From: Meiothermus sp.
GTDB taxonomy: Bacteria; Deinococcota; Deinococci; Deinococcales; Thermaceae
Reading direction: 5' to 3'
Assembly: GCF_026004115.1 (NCBI RefSeq)
Contig: NZ_BPIM01000001.1
Span: 1,240,001-1,304,000, forward strand
DNA: 64,000 bases
The notes below the pieces were generated by a model, which was not told where the DNA came from, searched no databases, and saw nothing but the letters and a program-made list of their open reading frames with translations. How positions within the stretch are numbered: the first letter of the stretch is position 1; each line of letters opens with the position of its first letter. Both the position numbers and the translations under genes were made by a program. Positions 31,769 through 40,461 of the stretch are shown one piece after another.

Positions 31769-32224
31769 CTAGCGCCACCAACCCCTGGGCCCCCGTCCAT
31801 CGCGGCCGGCTAGGCCCATGCGCAGCTGTACCGGCTGGGCCGCAAAGGCTTTGGCCACCGCCTGGCTGCTGGCTTTGAGGGTGTTGGCCTCCTGGGCGGT
31901 CAGACGCCCGGTCTGCACGGCCTGGTCAATGGCCTGGTTGCGGGCCGTCACCAGGGCGGCCTCGAGGGCGGCGGGAGTTTTGCCGAGTTCGGTCGCAAGC
32001 TGGGCCAGGGTCTTGGTGCCGCCGCTCAGAACCGCGAGTTCGGCGGGGGTCACACCCAAAAACTGCGCCGCGCTAAAGTACAGGTTACCCATCGGACCCC
32101 TGGGCGCCTTCATCCGTTGCATGGGCTGGGCCGGTGCGGGCTGGGGGGCTGGGGTTTGCTGGGCAAAAGCGCCCGCCAAGGCCAGACTCGAAACCACCAA
32201 GAGGGTTTTCATGCTTTTGTTCAT
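31769..32224 (-). CDS. Exported Ala/Gln/Pro-rich hypothetical protein
   Basis: 151 residues with a signal peptide (about 1-21, cleavage after AGAFA) and a short Pro/Gln-rich linker. A helical region follows (AAQFLGVTPAELAVLSGG; ALEAALVTARNQAIDQAV), resembling small secreted proteins with predicted metal- or membrane-stress sensor relatives, but I cannot name a family. RBS GAAGGAGG lies 5 nt before ATG 32224. It is divergent from the two-component system at 32513, which may control it (inference). Confidence 0.7.
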   Translation of the reverse strand: MNKSMKTLLVVSSLALAGAFAQQTPAPQPAPAQPMQRMKAPRGPMGNLYFSAAQFLGVTPAELAVLSGGTKTLAQLATELGKTPAALEAALVTARNQAIDQAVQTGRLTAQEANTLKASSQAVAKAFAAQPVQLRMGLAGRDGRGPRGWWR

Positions 32225-32472
32225 ACTCGTCCTCCTTCTGGAAAGCCCTTCTTGCTTTCCCGTAAAGAAGTTTGCGGCAGGGCGGTTACCGGACAGTTAT
32301 GGCTTGCTGAGAGGGTTTCTCATCCAAAGAAGTGCCTTCTGCAGGGCTCCAGTAGGTCTTGCCCGAGGTGTTGCAAAAAACTATCGACGATTAAGGGTTA
32401 TGGAGCGGGGTCGGGCGCAAGGCCCAACAGGGGTTGGTGGGGCGGCGCATCTACGAAGTGGCCTCGAGCCCG

Positions 32473-32499
32473 CCATAACCCCCCCATAACCCCTAGAAT
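32473..32499 (+). promoter_or_regulatory. Direct-repeat operator and -10 box of the two-component operon
   Basis: CCATAACC at 32473-32480 and 32484-32491 (11-bp period), with TAGAAT at 32494-32499, 13 nt before the response-regulator ATG. An inverted half-site GGGTTATGG lies at 32395-32403. The 11-bp repeat is typical of OmpR-family binding, so autoregulation is likely. Confidence 0.5.
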
Positions 32500-32512
32500 G
32501 CAGACTGGAACC

Positions 32513-33175
32513 ATGCGGCTTTTGCTGGTTGAAGACGAACCCAACATTGCCCGCCCGGTCCTGCGGGCCCTGGAAGCCCAGGGCCACCAGGTTCGCCATG
32601 CAGCGGATCTGAGCACAGCACGGGCGCTTTTAGCCGAGGCCGAACCCGATTTGATGATCCTGGACGTGCGCCTGCCGGAGTCGGAGGACGGAGGGTTTAT
32701 CCTGGCCAAAGAGGCCCGCAGCGCCGGGTATAAGGGCCCCATCCTGTTCATGACCGCCCGCGATGCCCTTTCCGACCGGGTGATGGGCCTGGATGAAGGC
32801 GGCGACGACTACGTGGTCAAGCCCTTCGACCTGCCGGAGCTTTTGGCCCGGGTGCGGGCTTTGCTGCGCCGGGTGAGCGAGGTCAAGCAAAGCCGGGTGC
32901 AGCATGGCCCCCTCGAGCTCGACCTGACCGACCGGAGCGTGCGCTGGGCCGGGCGGGGGGTGGATTTGAGCCCCCGCGAGTATGCTTTGCTGGAGCGGCT
33001 GGCCCTGTTTCCGGGGCGGGTGTACAGCCCCGAGGAGCTGCTCGATCTGGTCTGGGGCGAGGAGGCCTCCGACCCGGGGGTGGTGAAGGTGTGCGTGCAC
33101 CACCTGCGCAATAAGCTAGACCCCCAGGTCGTGCGCACGGTGCCGGGGGGCTACAGGCTGGGGATAGAACCATGA
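32513..33175 (+). CDS. OmpR-family response regulator
   Basis: 220 residues. Receiver domain with acidic pair E7/D8, phosphoacceptor D51 (MILDVRLPE), T81 and K103 (VVKPFD), followed by a winged-helix DNA-binding domain (LSPREYALLERLALFPGR; VCVHHLRNKLDPQVVRTVPGGYRLG). ATG 32513 begins the canonical MRLLLVEDEP; ATG 32498 in the same frame is an alternative. Its stop overlaps the kinase start (ATGA). Cognate kinase is at 33172. Possible targets are itself and the divergent exported protein gene. Confidence 0.93.
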   Translation: MRLLLVEDEPNIARPVLRALEAQGHQVRHAADLSTARALLAEAEPDLMILDVRLPESEDGGFILAKEARSAGYKGPILFMTARDALSDRVMGLDEGGDDYVVKPFDLPELLARVRALLRRVSEVKQSRVQHGPLELDLTDRSVRWAGRGVDLSPREYALLERLALFPGRVYSPEELLDLVWGEEASDPGVVKVCVHHLRNKLDPQVVRTVPGGYRLGIEP

Positions 33176-34509
33176 GCCTGCGTCTGCGCCTGGCCCTGTT
33201 CATCGCCCTGGCCATCGCCCTGGCCCTGCTGGTGCAGGGGTTCTTGGGTTATGCCAGCTTCGAGCGCCTGCAGATGGGCAACCTCGAGCGCGAGCTAGGC
33301 GCCTATCTGGGCCGTATCACAGACCAGTTGGAAGGCCGCCGGGGCCCCCGCATGTTCCGGCGGGATCGGGATAGCGATGAAACCCGGTTTTTGCGCCCGC
33401 CGGAGCGCCTGCGCGAAAACGATCCACAGCTTTCCCTTCCCAACCCCGCCCCGCCCGGCACGGTCGCGAGTGCCCGGCTGGTGCGGGAGGGGCAGGTGTG
33501 GCGGGAGTGGGGGAGCTTTCCCGAGGCCATTCCACCGAGCGAAAGCCCCGAGCCCCGCCTCGAGCAAAACTGGCTCTACCAAAGCGTGCGCCTGGGGCCA
33601 GAGGTCTATCTGCAGGGGGCCATCGAGGCCAGCCAGGTTCGGGCCAGCCTGGCCGGCTACCAGCAGACGGTGCTGTTCACCGCACTGGTGGTGGCGCTGC
33701 TGGGGGCCTGGGTGGCCTGGCTGGTGAGCGGGCCGGCCCTGCGGCCCTTGCGCCATCTGCAAGAAGCCACCCGCCGGGTGGCCGACTCGGGCGACCTGAG
33801 CCTGCGGGTGCCCGCCGAGGGCAGCGGGGAGCTTTTGCAGCTCAGCCAGACCTTCAATCAGATGCTCGAGCGGCTCTCGGCCTTTCGAGAGCGCGAGACC
33901 CAGTTCACCCGCAACGCCGCCCACGAACTGCGCACACCCCTAACCGCTGTACGCCTGCAACTCGACTCTCAGCAGCAAGGGCTGGCCTCACCTGAAGAAA
34001 CCCTGGCCGTAGTGCGCGAAGAGGTCGAGCGGATGAGCCGCCTGAGCGAGTCGCTCCTGACCCTGGCGCGGGAGGGGCGGGGGCAGAAGGTGGGGCTGGA
34101 TCTGGCCCAGCTTGCCCAAGAGGTGGCCGCGCGGGCCGGCGCATCCTATCGAGGGCCCGAGACCCTGAAGCTCACCGGCGACCCCCTCCTGCTTGCCCAG
34201 GCGCTAGAAAACCTGTTGAACAACGCCCAAAAGTACGCACCCGGGGCGCCTGTGCAGGTGGAACTCGAGCCCGCTCCCGACCCGGCTTTTGTCATCCTGC
34301 GGGTGCGCGACGAGGGGCCCGGCATGCCTCCGGAGGTGCTGGCGCGGGCCACCGAGCCCTTTTACCGGGCGCCGGGGGTTCGCGTGCCCGGCCATGGGTT
34401 GGGCCTCTCGGTGGTGGCCCAGGTGGCCCAGGCCCACCAGGGCCGGCTGGTACTTTTGCCCAACCGTCCCCAGGGCCTCCAGGCCGAGCTCTGGATCAGG
34501 TGGGCTTGA
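33172..34509 (+). CDS. Sensor histidine kinase
   Basis: 445 residues. TM helix about 8-28, periplasmic sensor about 30-160, TM about 163-186, HAMP about 188-238, HisKA with phosphoacceptor H251 (NAAHELRTPLTAV), and an ATPase domain with N box (ENLLNNAQKY), G1 (DEGPGMP) and G2 (GLGLSVV). It transfers phosphate to the regulator at 32513, to which it is translationally coupled. The signal is unknown. Its last 14 bp overlap the 3' end of the second kinase gene, transcribed oppositely. Confidence 0.93.
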   Translation: MSLRLRLALFIALAIALALLVQGFLGYASFERLQMGNLERELGAYLGRITDQLEGRRGPRMFRRDRDSDETRFLRPPERLRENDPQLSLPNPAPPGTVASARLVREGQVWREWGSFPEAIPPSESPEPRLEQNWLYQSVRLGPEVYLQGAIEASQVRASLAGYQQTVLFTALVVALLGAWVAWLVSGPALRPLRHLQEATRRVADSGDLSLRVPAEGSGELLQLSQTFNQMLERLSAFRERETQFTRNAAHELRTPLTAVRLQLDSQQQGLASPEETLAVVREEVERMSRLSESLLTLAREGRGQKVGLDLAQLAQEVAARAGASYRGPETLKLTGDPLLLAQALENLLNNAQKYAPGAPVQVELEPAPDPAFVILRVRDEGPGMPPEVLARATEPFYRAPGVRVPGHGLGLSVVAQVAQAHQGRLVLLPNRPQGLQAELWIRWA

Positions 34510-35764
34510 GGGGTAGCTGCAACTCGAACAAGGCCCCCCCTTCGGGGCGGTTCTGGGCGCGCACCTGTCCGCCCTGCAGCTCTACCAGGGTCTTGACGAT
34601 GGAAAGCCCCAGGCCACTCCCACCGGTGGCCCTCGAGCGCGAGGCTTCGGCCCGGTAAAAGCGGTCGAACACCTTGTTCAGGGCCTCTTCGGGGATACCG
34701 GGGCCGCTGTCCAGCACCCGCAGGTAGGCCCGGGTGGTATCGGCCCTCACCTGAAGAACAATCTGCCCCCCCGCAGGGCTGTGTTCCAGGGCGTTGGACA
34801 GCAGATTGCCGATGACCTGAGCCAGCCGGTCGGGGTCGGCCTGAACCGGTACGGGCTGGTCGGGAAGCTCTAGCTCGAGCTGCACCTGCCTGGCCTCGAG
34901 CGCAGCCCGGAAGGTTGCGGCCATCCGGCCTGCCTGTTCGGCCAGGTTTAGCGGTTGCAGCAGCAGGTTGAGCCGTCCGGCATCGGCCAGCGAGAGGGTG
35001 CGCAGGTCTTCGACCAGGCGGGCCAACAGCCTGGCCTGGTGGTGCAGGCGGTCGATCTCGGCCATCTCCAAAGGCATCACCCCGTCCTGGATGGCCTCCA
35101 GACGGCCCTGCATCACCGTGAGGGGGGTGCGCAGTTCGTGGGCAATATCGGCAATCATGGCCCGCCGCTCGGCCTCGAGGCGCTCGAGCGAGGCGGCCAT
35201 GTGGTTAAAGTTACGGGCCAGCCGGGCCACTTCATCCTCGCCCTGGGGCGCGGGAATCCGCACCGAGAGGTTGCCCTGGGCCAGGTGGCTGGCCGCTGCC
35301 GAGATGGCCTCGATGGGGCGGGCCATGCGGCGGGCAAAGACCAGCGCCACCAACACCCCCAGGGCCGTAGCCACCAGGCCAGCAATCAGCAGGTTTTGCT
35401 GCAAGCGGGCCTCCAGGCTGGGCCGCCGCAGGCGGGGCGGGGCCTGAAGCCGCACCGCGGGTGCGCTGGGGTCATCGGTGGTAATCCAGAAGACCGGATT
35501 GGGGTTGTCGGGGCTCTCGGAAGGCCGCATCCGCACCCGAATTTCGCGACCTTCCGCCAACATCTGCCGCAGCTCAGGGGTCAGGCTCAGGCTGGGCGGG
35601 CGGCCCTCGTTGCGCCGCAGGAAGTCCCGCACCTCGGCCGGTAGTTCCCGAAAGGTACGCTCCCGCTGGAAGGTATTCAGGGCCACCGTCAGCAAGCTGG
35701 TGGCGACCGCCACCAGGGCCATCAGGAGGCTCAGGCGCACTTCGATGCGATTCAACCAATACAT
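34496..35764 (-). CDS. Sensor histidine kinase (second system)
   Basis: 422 residues from ATG 35764 (MYWLNRIEVRLSLLMAL); the open frame upstream overlaps the regulator gene and is not coding. TM about 8-29, periplasmic part about 30-120 (basic and Pro-rich), TM about 124-145, HAMP about 146-200, HisKA with H209 (DIAHELRTPLTVMQ), ATPase domain with NLLSNALEHS, DSGPGIP and GLGLSIV. It pairs with the regulator at 35793, 28 bp upstream. Confidence 0.92.
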   Translation of the reverse strand: MYWLNRIEVRLSLLMALVAVATSLLTVALNTFQRERTFRELPAEVRDFLRRNEGRPPSLSLTPELRQMLAEGREIRVRMRPSESPDNPNPVFWITTDDPSAPAVRLQAPPRLRRPSLEARLQQNLLIAGLVATALGVLVALVFARRMARPIEAISAAASHLAQGNLSVRIPAPQGEDEVARLARNFNHMAASLERLEAERRAMIADIAHELRTPLTVMQGRLEAIQDGVMPLEMAEIDRLHHQARLLARLVEDLRTLSLADAGRLNLLLQPLNLAEQAGRMAATFRAALEARQVQLELELPDQPVPVQADPDRLAQVIGNLLSNALEHSPAGGQIVLQVRADTTRAYLRVLDSGPGIPEEALNKVFDRFYRAEASRSRATGGSGLGLSIVKTLVELQGGQVRAQNRPEGGALFELQLPLKPT

Positions 35765-35792
35765 AGCCCAAGGTTTCGGCGCGCCAGTTGGT

Positions 35793-36500
35793 TCAGGCCT
35801 CGAGCCACAGCCGATACCCCACCCCCCGCACCGTCTGCAGAAGGTTAGCGCCCCCGGCGGCCTCGAGCTTCCTGCGCAGGTTCTTGAGGTGCACGTCCAC
35901 CACCCGCTCCAGGGCGTTGGACTCAGGTAAGGCCGCCTCCAGCAGTTCGGCCCGGGTAAAAGCCTTGCCCGGGGTGCGGGCCAGGGTCTCCAGCAGCCGG
36001 AACTCGGTGGGGGTGAGCTCCAGGCGTTCTCCCCCCAGCTTTGCCAGCACTTTTTCGCTATCAATCTCCAGAGGCCCCACCCGCACAATGGACTTATTTG
36101 CTTCGGGGGGCGCACTTCGGCGCAGCACCGCCTTGACCCGGGCCACCACCTCGCGGGGGCTGAAAGGCTTGGTGATGTAGTCGTCGGCGCCCAGCTCCAG
36201 GCCCAGCAGCTTGTCCAGGTCTTCGGTACGGGCGGTTAGCAGAATCACCGGGGTGTGGCCGTTATTCCGGATGCGGCGCAGCACCTCGAGGCCATCCATC
36301 TCCGGCAGCATGATGTCCAGAAGCACCAGGTCGGGCCGGGCCACCCGTATCAGGTTCAGGGCCTGTTTGCCATCCAAGGCCCGCTCGGTACGGAAGCCCT
36401 CCCGCCGCAGGTAGCCCTCGAGGATCTCGGCAATCTCTGGTTCGTCTTCGACCACCAGTACCAGTGCCACCGGTTCCAGTGTATCGGTAGACCCGGTCAT
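35793..36500 (-). CDS. OmpR-family response regulator (second system)
   Basis: 235 residues. Receiver with phosphoacceptor D62 (VLLDIMLPEMDG), T and K (ADDYITKPFSPREVV) in place, and a winged-helix output domain (LTPTEFRLLETLARTPGKA; VVDVHLKNLRRKLE; VRGVGYRLW). The N-terminal extension of about 12 residues before the first strand is slightly long. First gene of the second two-component pair, facing the first pair tail to tail. Confidence 0.93.
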   Translation of the reverse strand: MTGSTDTLEPVALVLVVEDEPEIAEILEGYLRREGFRTERALDGKQALNLIRVARPDLVLLDIMLPEMDGLEVLRRIRNNGHTPVILLTARTEDLDKLLGLELGADDYITKPFSPREVVARVKAVLRRSAPPEANKSIVRVGPLEIDSEKVLAKLGGERLELTPTEFRLLETLARTPGKAFTRAELLEAALPESNALERVVDVHLKNLRRKLEAAGGANLLQTVRGVGYRLWLEA

Positions 36501-36605
36501 GAAAACAGTCTGTGGGCAGGCTGTAAAGGGCTGCGGTGGAATTTATGTAGATTTCAAGAAGCCCACCCTTCCCAAACCTGACCCGCCGGTCAATAATGGG
36601 CTTTC

Positions 36606-37880
36606 GTGACGCTGCCCGCAGGCGAGCCCCGCCGTTCGCAAAACCTGGCCATCTGGGAGGGCATGCTGGCCATCCTGTTCATCAACTGGAGCGCCGGCGT
36701 GGTCATGACCGGCTACGCCCTGTGGCTGGGGGCGCCCCCGGCGGCCCTGGCCATTCTGGGTGCGCTGCCCATGGTGGGGCAGATGGCCGCCCCCCTGGCC
36801 CTTTTTTTTCGGGGCAGCCGCAAGGATCTGAGCGCCAACCTCTCGGTTTTCGGACGCGGCCTGTTTGTGTTGGTGCTGTTCGTACCGCTCATGCCCGAAC
36901 CCTGGCGCATTCCCGGCCTCTTGTTGATAGCCGCCCTATCGCAGCTCGCTGTCGCCCCCGTCAACGTGCTATGGACGGGCTGGATGGCCGATCTGGTGCC
37001 AGAAAAACAGCGGGGGCGCTACTTCGGTCTGCGCAACGGGGTGCTGGGCCTGGTCGGCACCCTGGGCAACCTGGTGGCGGGTAGCCTGATTGATGCGCTG
37101 GGCAAGCCCTGGGGGTTTTTGCTGGTGCTGGGGCTTGGGGTAGCGGCAGGCGTGAGTGCCACCTTCATTTTGCGAAAGCAGTACGAACCTCCCACTACTA
37201 GCGCACCCCCCCGCTTCGACGCATTTATCCACCCCCTTTCCGACCGGCGCTTTCGGGGGTTCCTGGGCTTTGTGGTGCTGTTTTTGGGCGCGGTGAGCGT
37301 GGGCGGGCCGTTTGTGTTTCCGCTTTTCCTGGAGCATGTCCGCATGAGCTTTACCCAGGTGGGCCTCTGGACGGTGATTGCTGCAAGCTGTGGGCTGGTG
37401 CTGAGCCCCTTGTGGGGCCGCCTGGCCGACCGGATTGGTCACTGGCAGGTGTTGCTCTTAAGCAGCAGTGTAGCCGCGCTGGTGCTCCCCCCGCTCTGGC
37501 TGCTGGGGGGGGCGGGCCGCCTCGAGACCATCTGGGCCGCCGCCGCCTTCGATGCGGTGGCCTGGGGCGGCATCGGCACCGCCCTCACCAACGTGGCGCT
37601 GCAAAGTGCGCCCCCCGAAAAGCGCAACCTCTATCTGGCCTGGTACTGGATGGCCTTTGCGGTAGGGGGCATTATGGGCTCTCTCTTAGGGGGGGTATTG
37701 GGCAGCCTGCACACCCAGTTAAAGCTCTTCCCCAGCCCCTACCACCTGCCCATCCTGGTCTCGATGCTTTTACGGGTGGTGGCCGTGTACTACCTGGGGT
37801 GGCGCATCCGGCGCGATAAAAGGCGAGCTGCGGGGCTCCTGGCCCCCACAGCAGGCTCTACAAATCGAGGGCCCACGTGA
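36606..37880 (+). CDS. MFS transporter
   Basis: About 424 residues with twelve hydrophobic segments. The loop between helices 2 and 3 is atypical (FFRGSRKDLSANL). A better motif A occurs in the second half (PLWGRLADRIGHWQVLL). WTGWMADLVPEKQRGRYFGLRNG between helices 4 and 5 is the pattern of an uncharacterised MFS group. GTG start with no clear Shine-Dalgarno, probably a leaderless or near-leaderless transcript. Substrate unknown. Followed by the convergent ferredoxin gene. Confidence 0.82.
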   Translation: MTLPAGEPRRSQNLAIWEGMLAILFINWSAGVVMTGYALWLGAPPAALAILGALPMVGQMAAPLALFFRGSRKDLSANLSVFGRGLFVLVLFVPLMPEPWRIPGLLLIAALSQLAVAPVNVLWTGWMADLVPEKQRGRYFGLRNGVLGLVGTLGNLVAGSLIDALGKPWGFLLVLGLGVAAGVSATFILRKQYEPPTTSAPPRFDAFIHPLSDRRFRGFLGFVVLFLGAVSVGGPFVFPLFLEHVRMSFTQVGLWTVIAASCGLVLSPLWGRLADRIGHWQVLLLSSSVAALVLPPLWLLGGAGRLETIWAAAAFDAVAWGGIGTALTNVALQSAPPEKRNLYLAWYWMAFAVGGIMGSLLGGVLGSLHTQLKLFPSPYHLPILVSMLLRVVAVYYLGWRIRRDKRRAAGLLAPTAGSTNRGPT

Positions 37881-37929
37881 AGTACCCCTGCCACCCAGGC
37901 ATCTTTGGTCTTTTCGCACCACAAGAAAA

Positions 37930-37945
37930 GCGGCCCTGGGGCCGC
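37930..37945 (-). terminator. Terminator after the ferredoxin gene (bidirectional)
   Basis: GCGGCCC and GGGCCGC with a 2-nt loop; on the minus strand it is followed by TTTTCTT, 20 bp after the ferredoxin stop. It could also end the MFS transcript. Confidence 0.75.
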
Positions 37946-37966
37946 CTTTCGCGATGAGTTGAGGGC

Positions 37967-38206
37967 TTACTCGAGGCCCGACAGCCTGCGGTTTTTGGCG
38001 ATGTAGTCATGCCACTGCTCGGGCACATCTTCTTCGGGGTAGATGGCCGAGACCGGGCAGGCCGGCACACAAGCGCCGCAGTCAATGCATTCGTCGGGGT
38101 GGATGTAGAACTGGTCTCCACCGTCGTAGATGCACTCCACCGGGCAGACTTCGACACAGGACTTGTCCTTGGTGCCGATGCAGGGTTCAACAATTACGTG
38201 GGGCAT
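37967..38206 (-). CDS. Seven-iron ferredoxin, Thermus type
   Basis: 79 residues. The first cysteine set C9-x7-C17-x3-C21-x3-CP holds the 3Fe-4S/4Fe-4S pair in the pattern CIGTKDKSCVEVCP, and the second set is CIDCGACVPACPV. This is the classic 7Fe ferredoxin of Thermus and relatives, a low-potential electron carrier for 2-oxoacid oxidoreductases and similar enzymes. AGGAAAACC precedes the ATG. Monocistronic with its own terminator. Confidence 0.96.
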   Translation of the reverse strand: MPHVIVEPCIGTKDKSCVEVCPVECIYDGGDQFYIHPDECIDCGACVPACPVSAIYPEEDVPEQWHDYIAKNRRLSGLE

Positions 38207-38324
38207 GGTTTTCCTCCATTGGTTGGCTTGGGGTTTTTGGACAAAGCAAAGCCGCCAAACTGAGCCTTATTCTAAGGAATTCTGGGAAAAGTCAAGGGGT
38301 ATGCGAAAGCTATTCCGCAAAATG

Positions 38325-38698
38325 TTATAGAAAAGAGGGGGTGTGGGGGAGCTATAAAACCCATCCCCTTCAGGGGTGGGATACATGGACTCCCCCACGT
38401 GCCCCGCAGGGGCACATAGCACGATGGGTGGCCGATCTGCTAGAATTGTGCCTGGAAACAAAAGTTTCCGGGGTTCTTGAGAGTACAGGTATGGGGTTCC
38501 GCCCACGAAGCGCTGGGCGGGTAAAACCTGTAGCGTAGACCTCGGACGTGTGCGGCGAAAACCAAGCCGTGCATCAACGTCCGAACTACCGTGGGGCACA
38601 CGGGAAGTCACGCTTGGGGAGAGGGTGTAAGACCTACACATCGTGGGCAGTCCTCGTTGAACCAAGAATCCCACCGGCTTTAGCTGTGGGAGTGTCAA
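38325..38698 (+). mobile_element. ORF-less IS200/IS605-like hairpin element with omega-RNA-like 3' end
   Basis: About 370 bp between the ferredoxin and lysK genes with no gene but densely folded. Features are: outer arms GTGGGGGAG (38343-38351) / CTCCCCCAC (38390-38398) enclosing CCCATCCCCT/AGGGGTGGG; GTGCCCC/GGGGCAC (38399-38415); TACAGGT/ACCTGTA (38484-38532) enclosing CCGCCCA/TGGGCGG; TCGGACGT/ACGTCCGA (38542-38584). At the 3' end, GAATCCC, a CTTTAG loop, GGGAG and GTCAA (38667-38698) match the right end/omega-RNA of TnpB-type IS200/IS605 elements. No tnpA or tnpB survives. Known ends are matched by memory, not by search. Confidence 0.5.
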
Positions 38699-38719
38699 TC
38701 TGTCGGAATGCGGCCCTAA

Positions 38720-39796
<1,077 letters not shown>

Positions 39797-39900
39797 GTGA
39801 GGGTGCCGAAAACCCAAAGCCGAAGGCTCAAGGCCAGCGAAAGCAGCCTATCTACCGTCCGTAGTCGATGGCTGTGCAGCGGATGTGCCGAACGGGGGCC

Positions 39901-40362
39901 TTAGGCTTCCGCTCCAAAACCCACCTGCCGCAGGGCTTCATAAAGCCCCACCCCCACCGCTACGGCCAGGTTGAGCGAGCGCCCGCCTTGGCCGGGCATA
40001 GGGATGGTGACGCTGGGAAAGCGCCCCAGCACCTCCGGCGGTAAGCCCCTGCTCTCCGGGCCAAAGAGCAGGTAATCGCCCGGCCGGTACTGCACCTCGG
40101 TGTAAAGCCGCGGCACCTTGCTGCTAAAAGCCCAGACCCGGCTGCCCTGGGGCAAAGCTTCCAGAAAAGCCTGCCAGGAGTCGTGCAGAACGTAGTCGAG
40201 CGCGGGCCAGTAATCCAGCCCGGCCCGCCTGAGCTTGGGGCTATTCCACTGGAAACCCAGCGGGCGCACCAGGTGCAGCGCGGCCCCCGTGGCTGCACAG
40301 GTGCGGGCAATGTTGCCGGCGTTTTGCGGGATTTCGGGCTGGTAGAGGACTACCTTGAACAT
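39901..40362 (-). CDS. trmL: tRNA (cytidine(34)-2'-O)-methyltransferase
   Basis: SPOUT methyltransferase of 153 residues (TrmL/YibK). Signatures: YQPEIPQNAGNIARTC (about 7-22, catalytic Arg), LHLVRPLGF, LLFGPESRGLP (about 98-108), and the knot motif SLNLAVAVGVGLYEALRQ (about 129-146) that binds SAM. It methylates the wobble nucleotide of certain leucine tRNAs. TAAATT lies 6 nt upstream of the ATG, fitting a leaderless promoter. Confidence 0.95.
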   Translation of the reverse strand: MFKVVLYQPEIPQNAGNIARTCAATGAALHLVRPLGFQWNSPKLRRAGLDYWPALDYVLHDSWQAFLEALPQGSRVWAFSSKVPRLYTEVQYRPGDYLLFGPESRGLPPEVLGRFPSVTIPMPGQGGRSLNLAVAVGVGLYEALRQVGFGAEA

Positions 40363-40461
40363 GCCCCGAATTTATCGCACTTAGGCCCCATACCCGGGGG
40401 CCATTTGATTAAGGTGCGGTGCGGCAGGTAACGGCAAAAAGGGGTAAAAGGTAACGTCTTG

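Noticed and set aside
34496-36115. Long frame extending the second histidine kinase into the response-regulator gene
   Set aside because: The extra N-terminus is a shadow of the regulator coding sequence in another frame; the kinase starts naturally at MYWLNRIEVRLSLLMAL.
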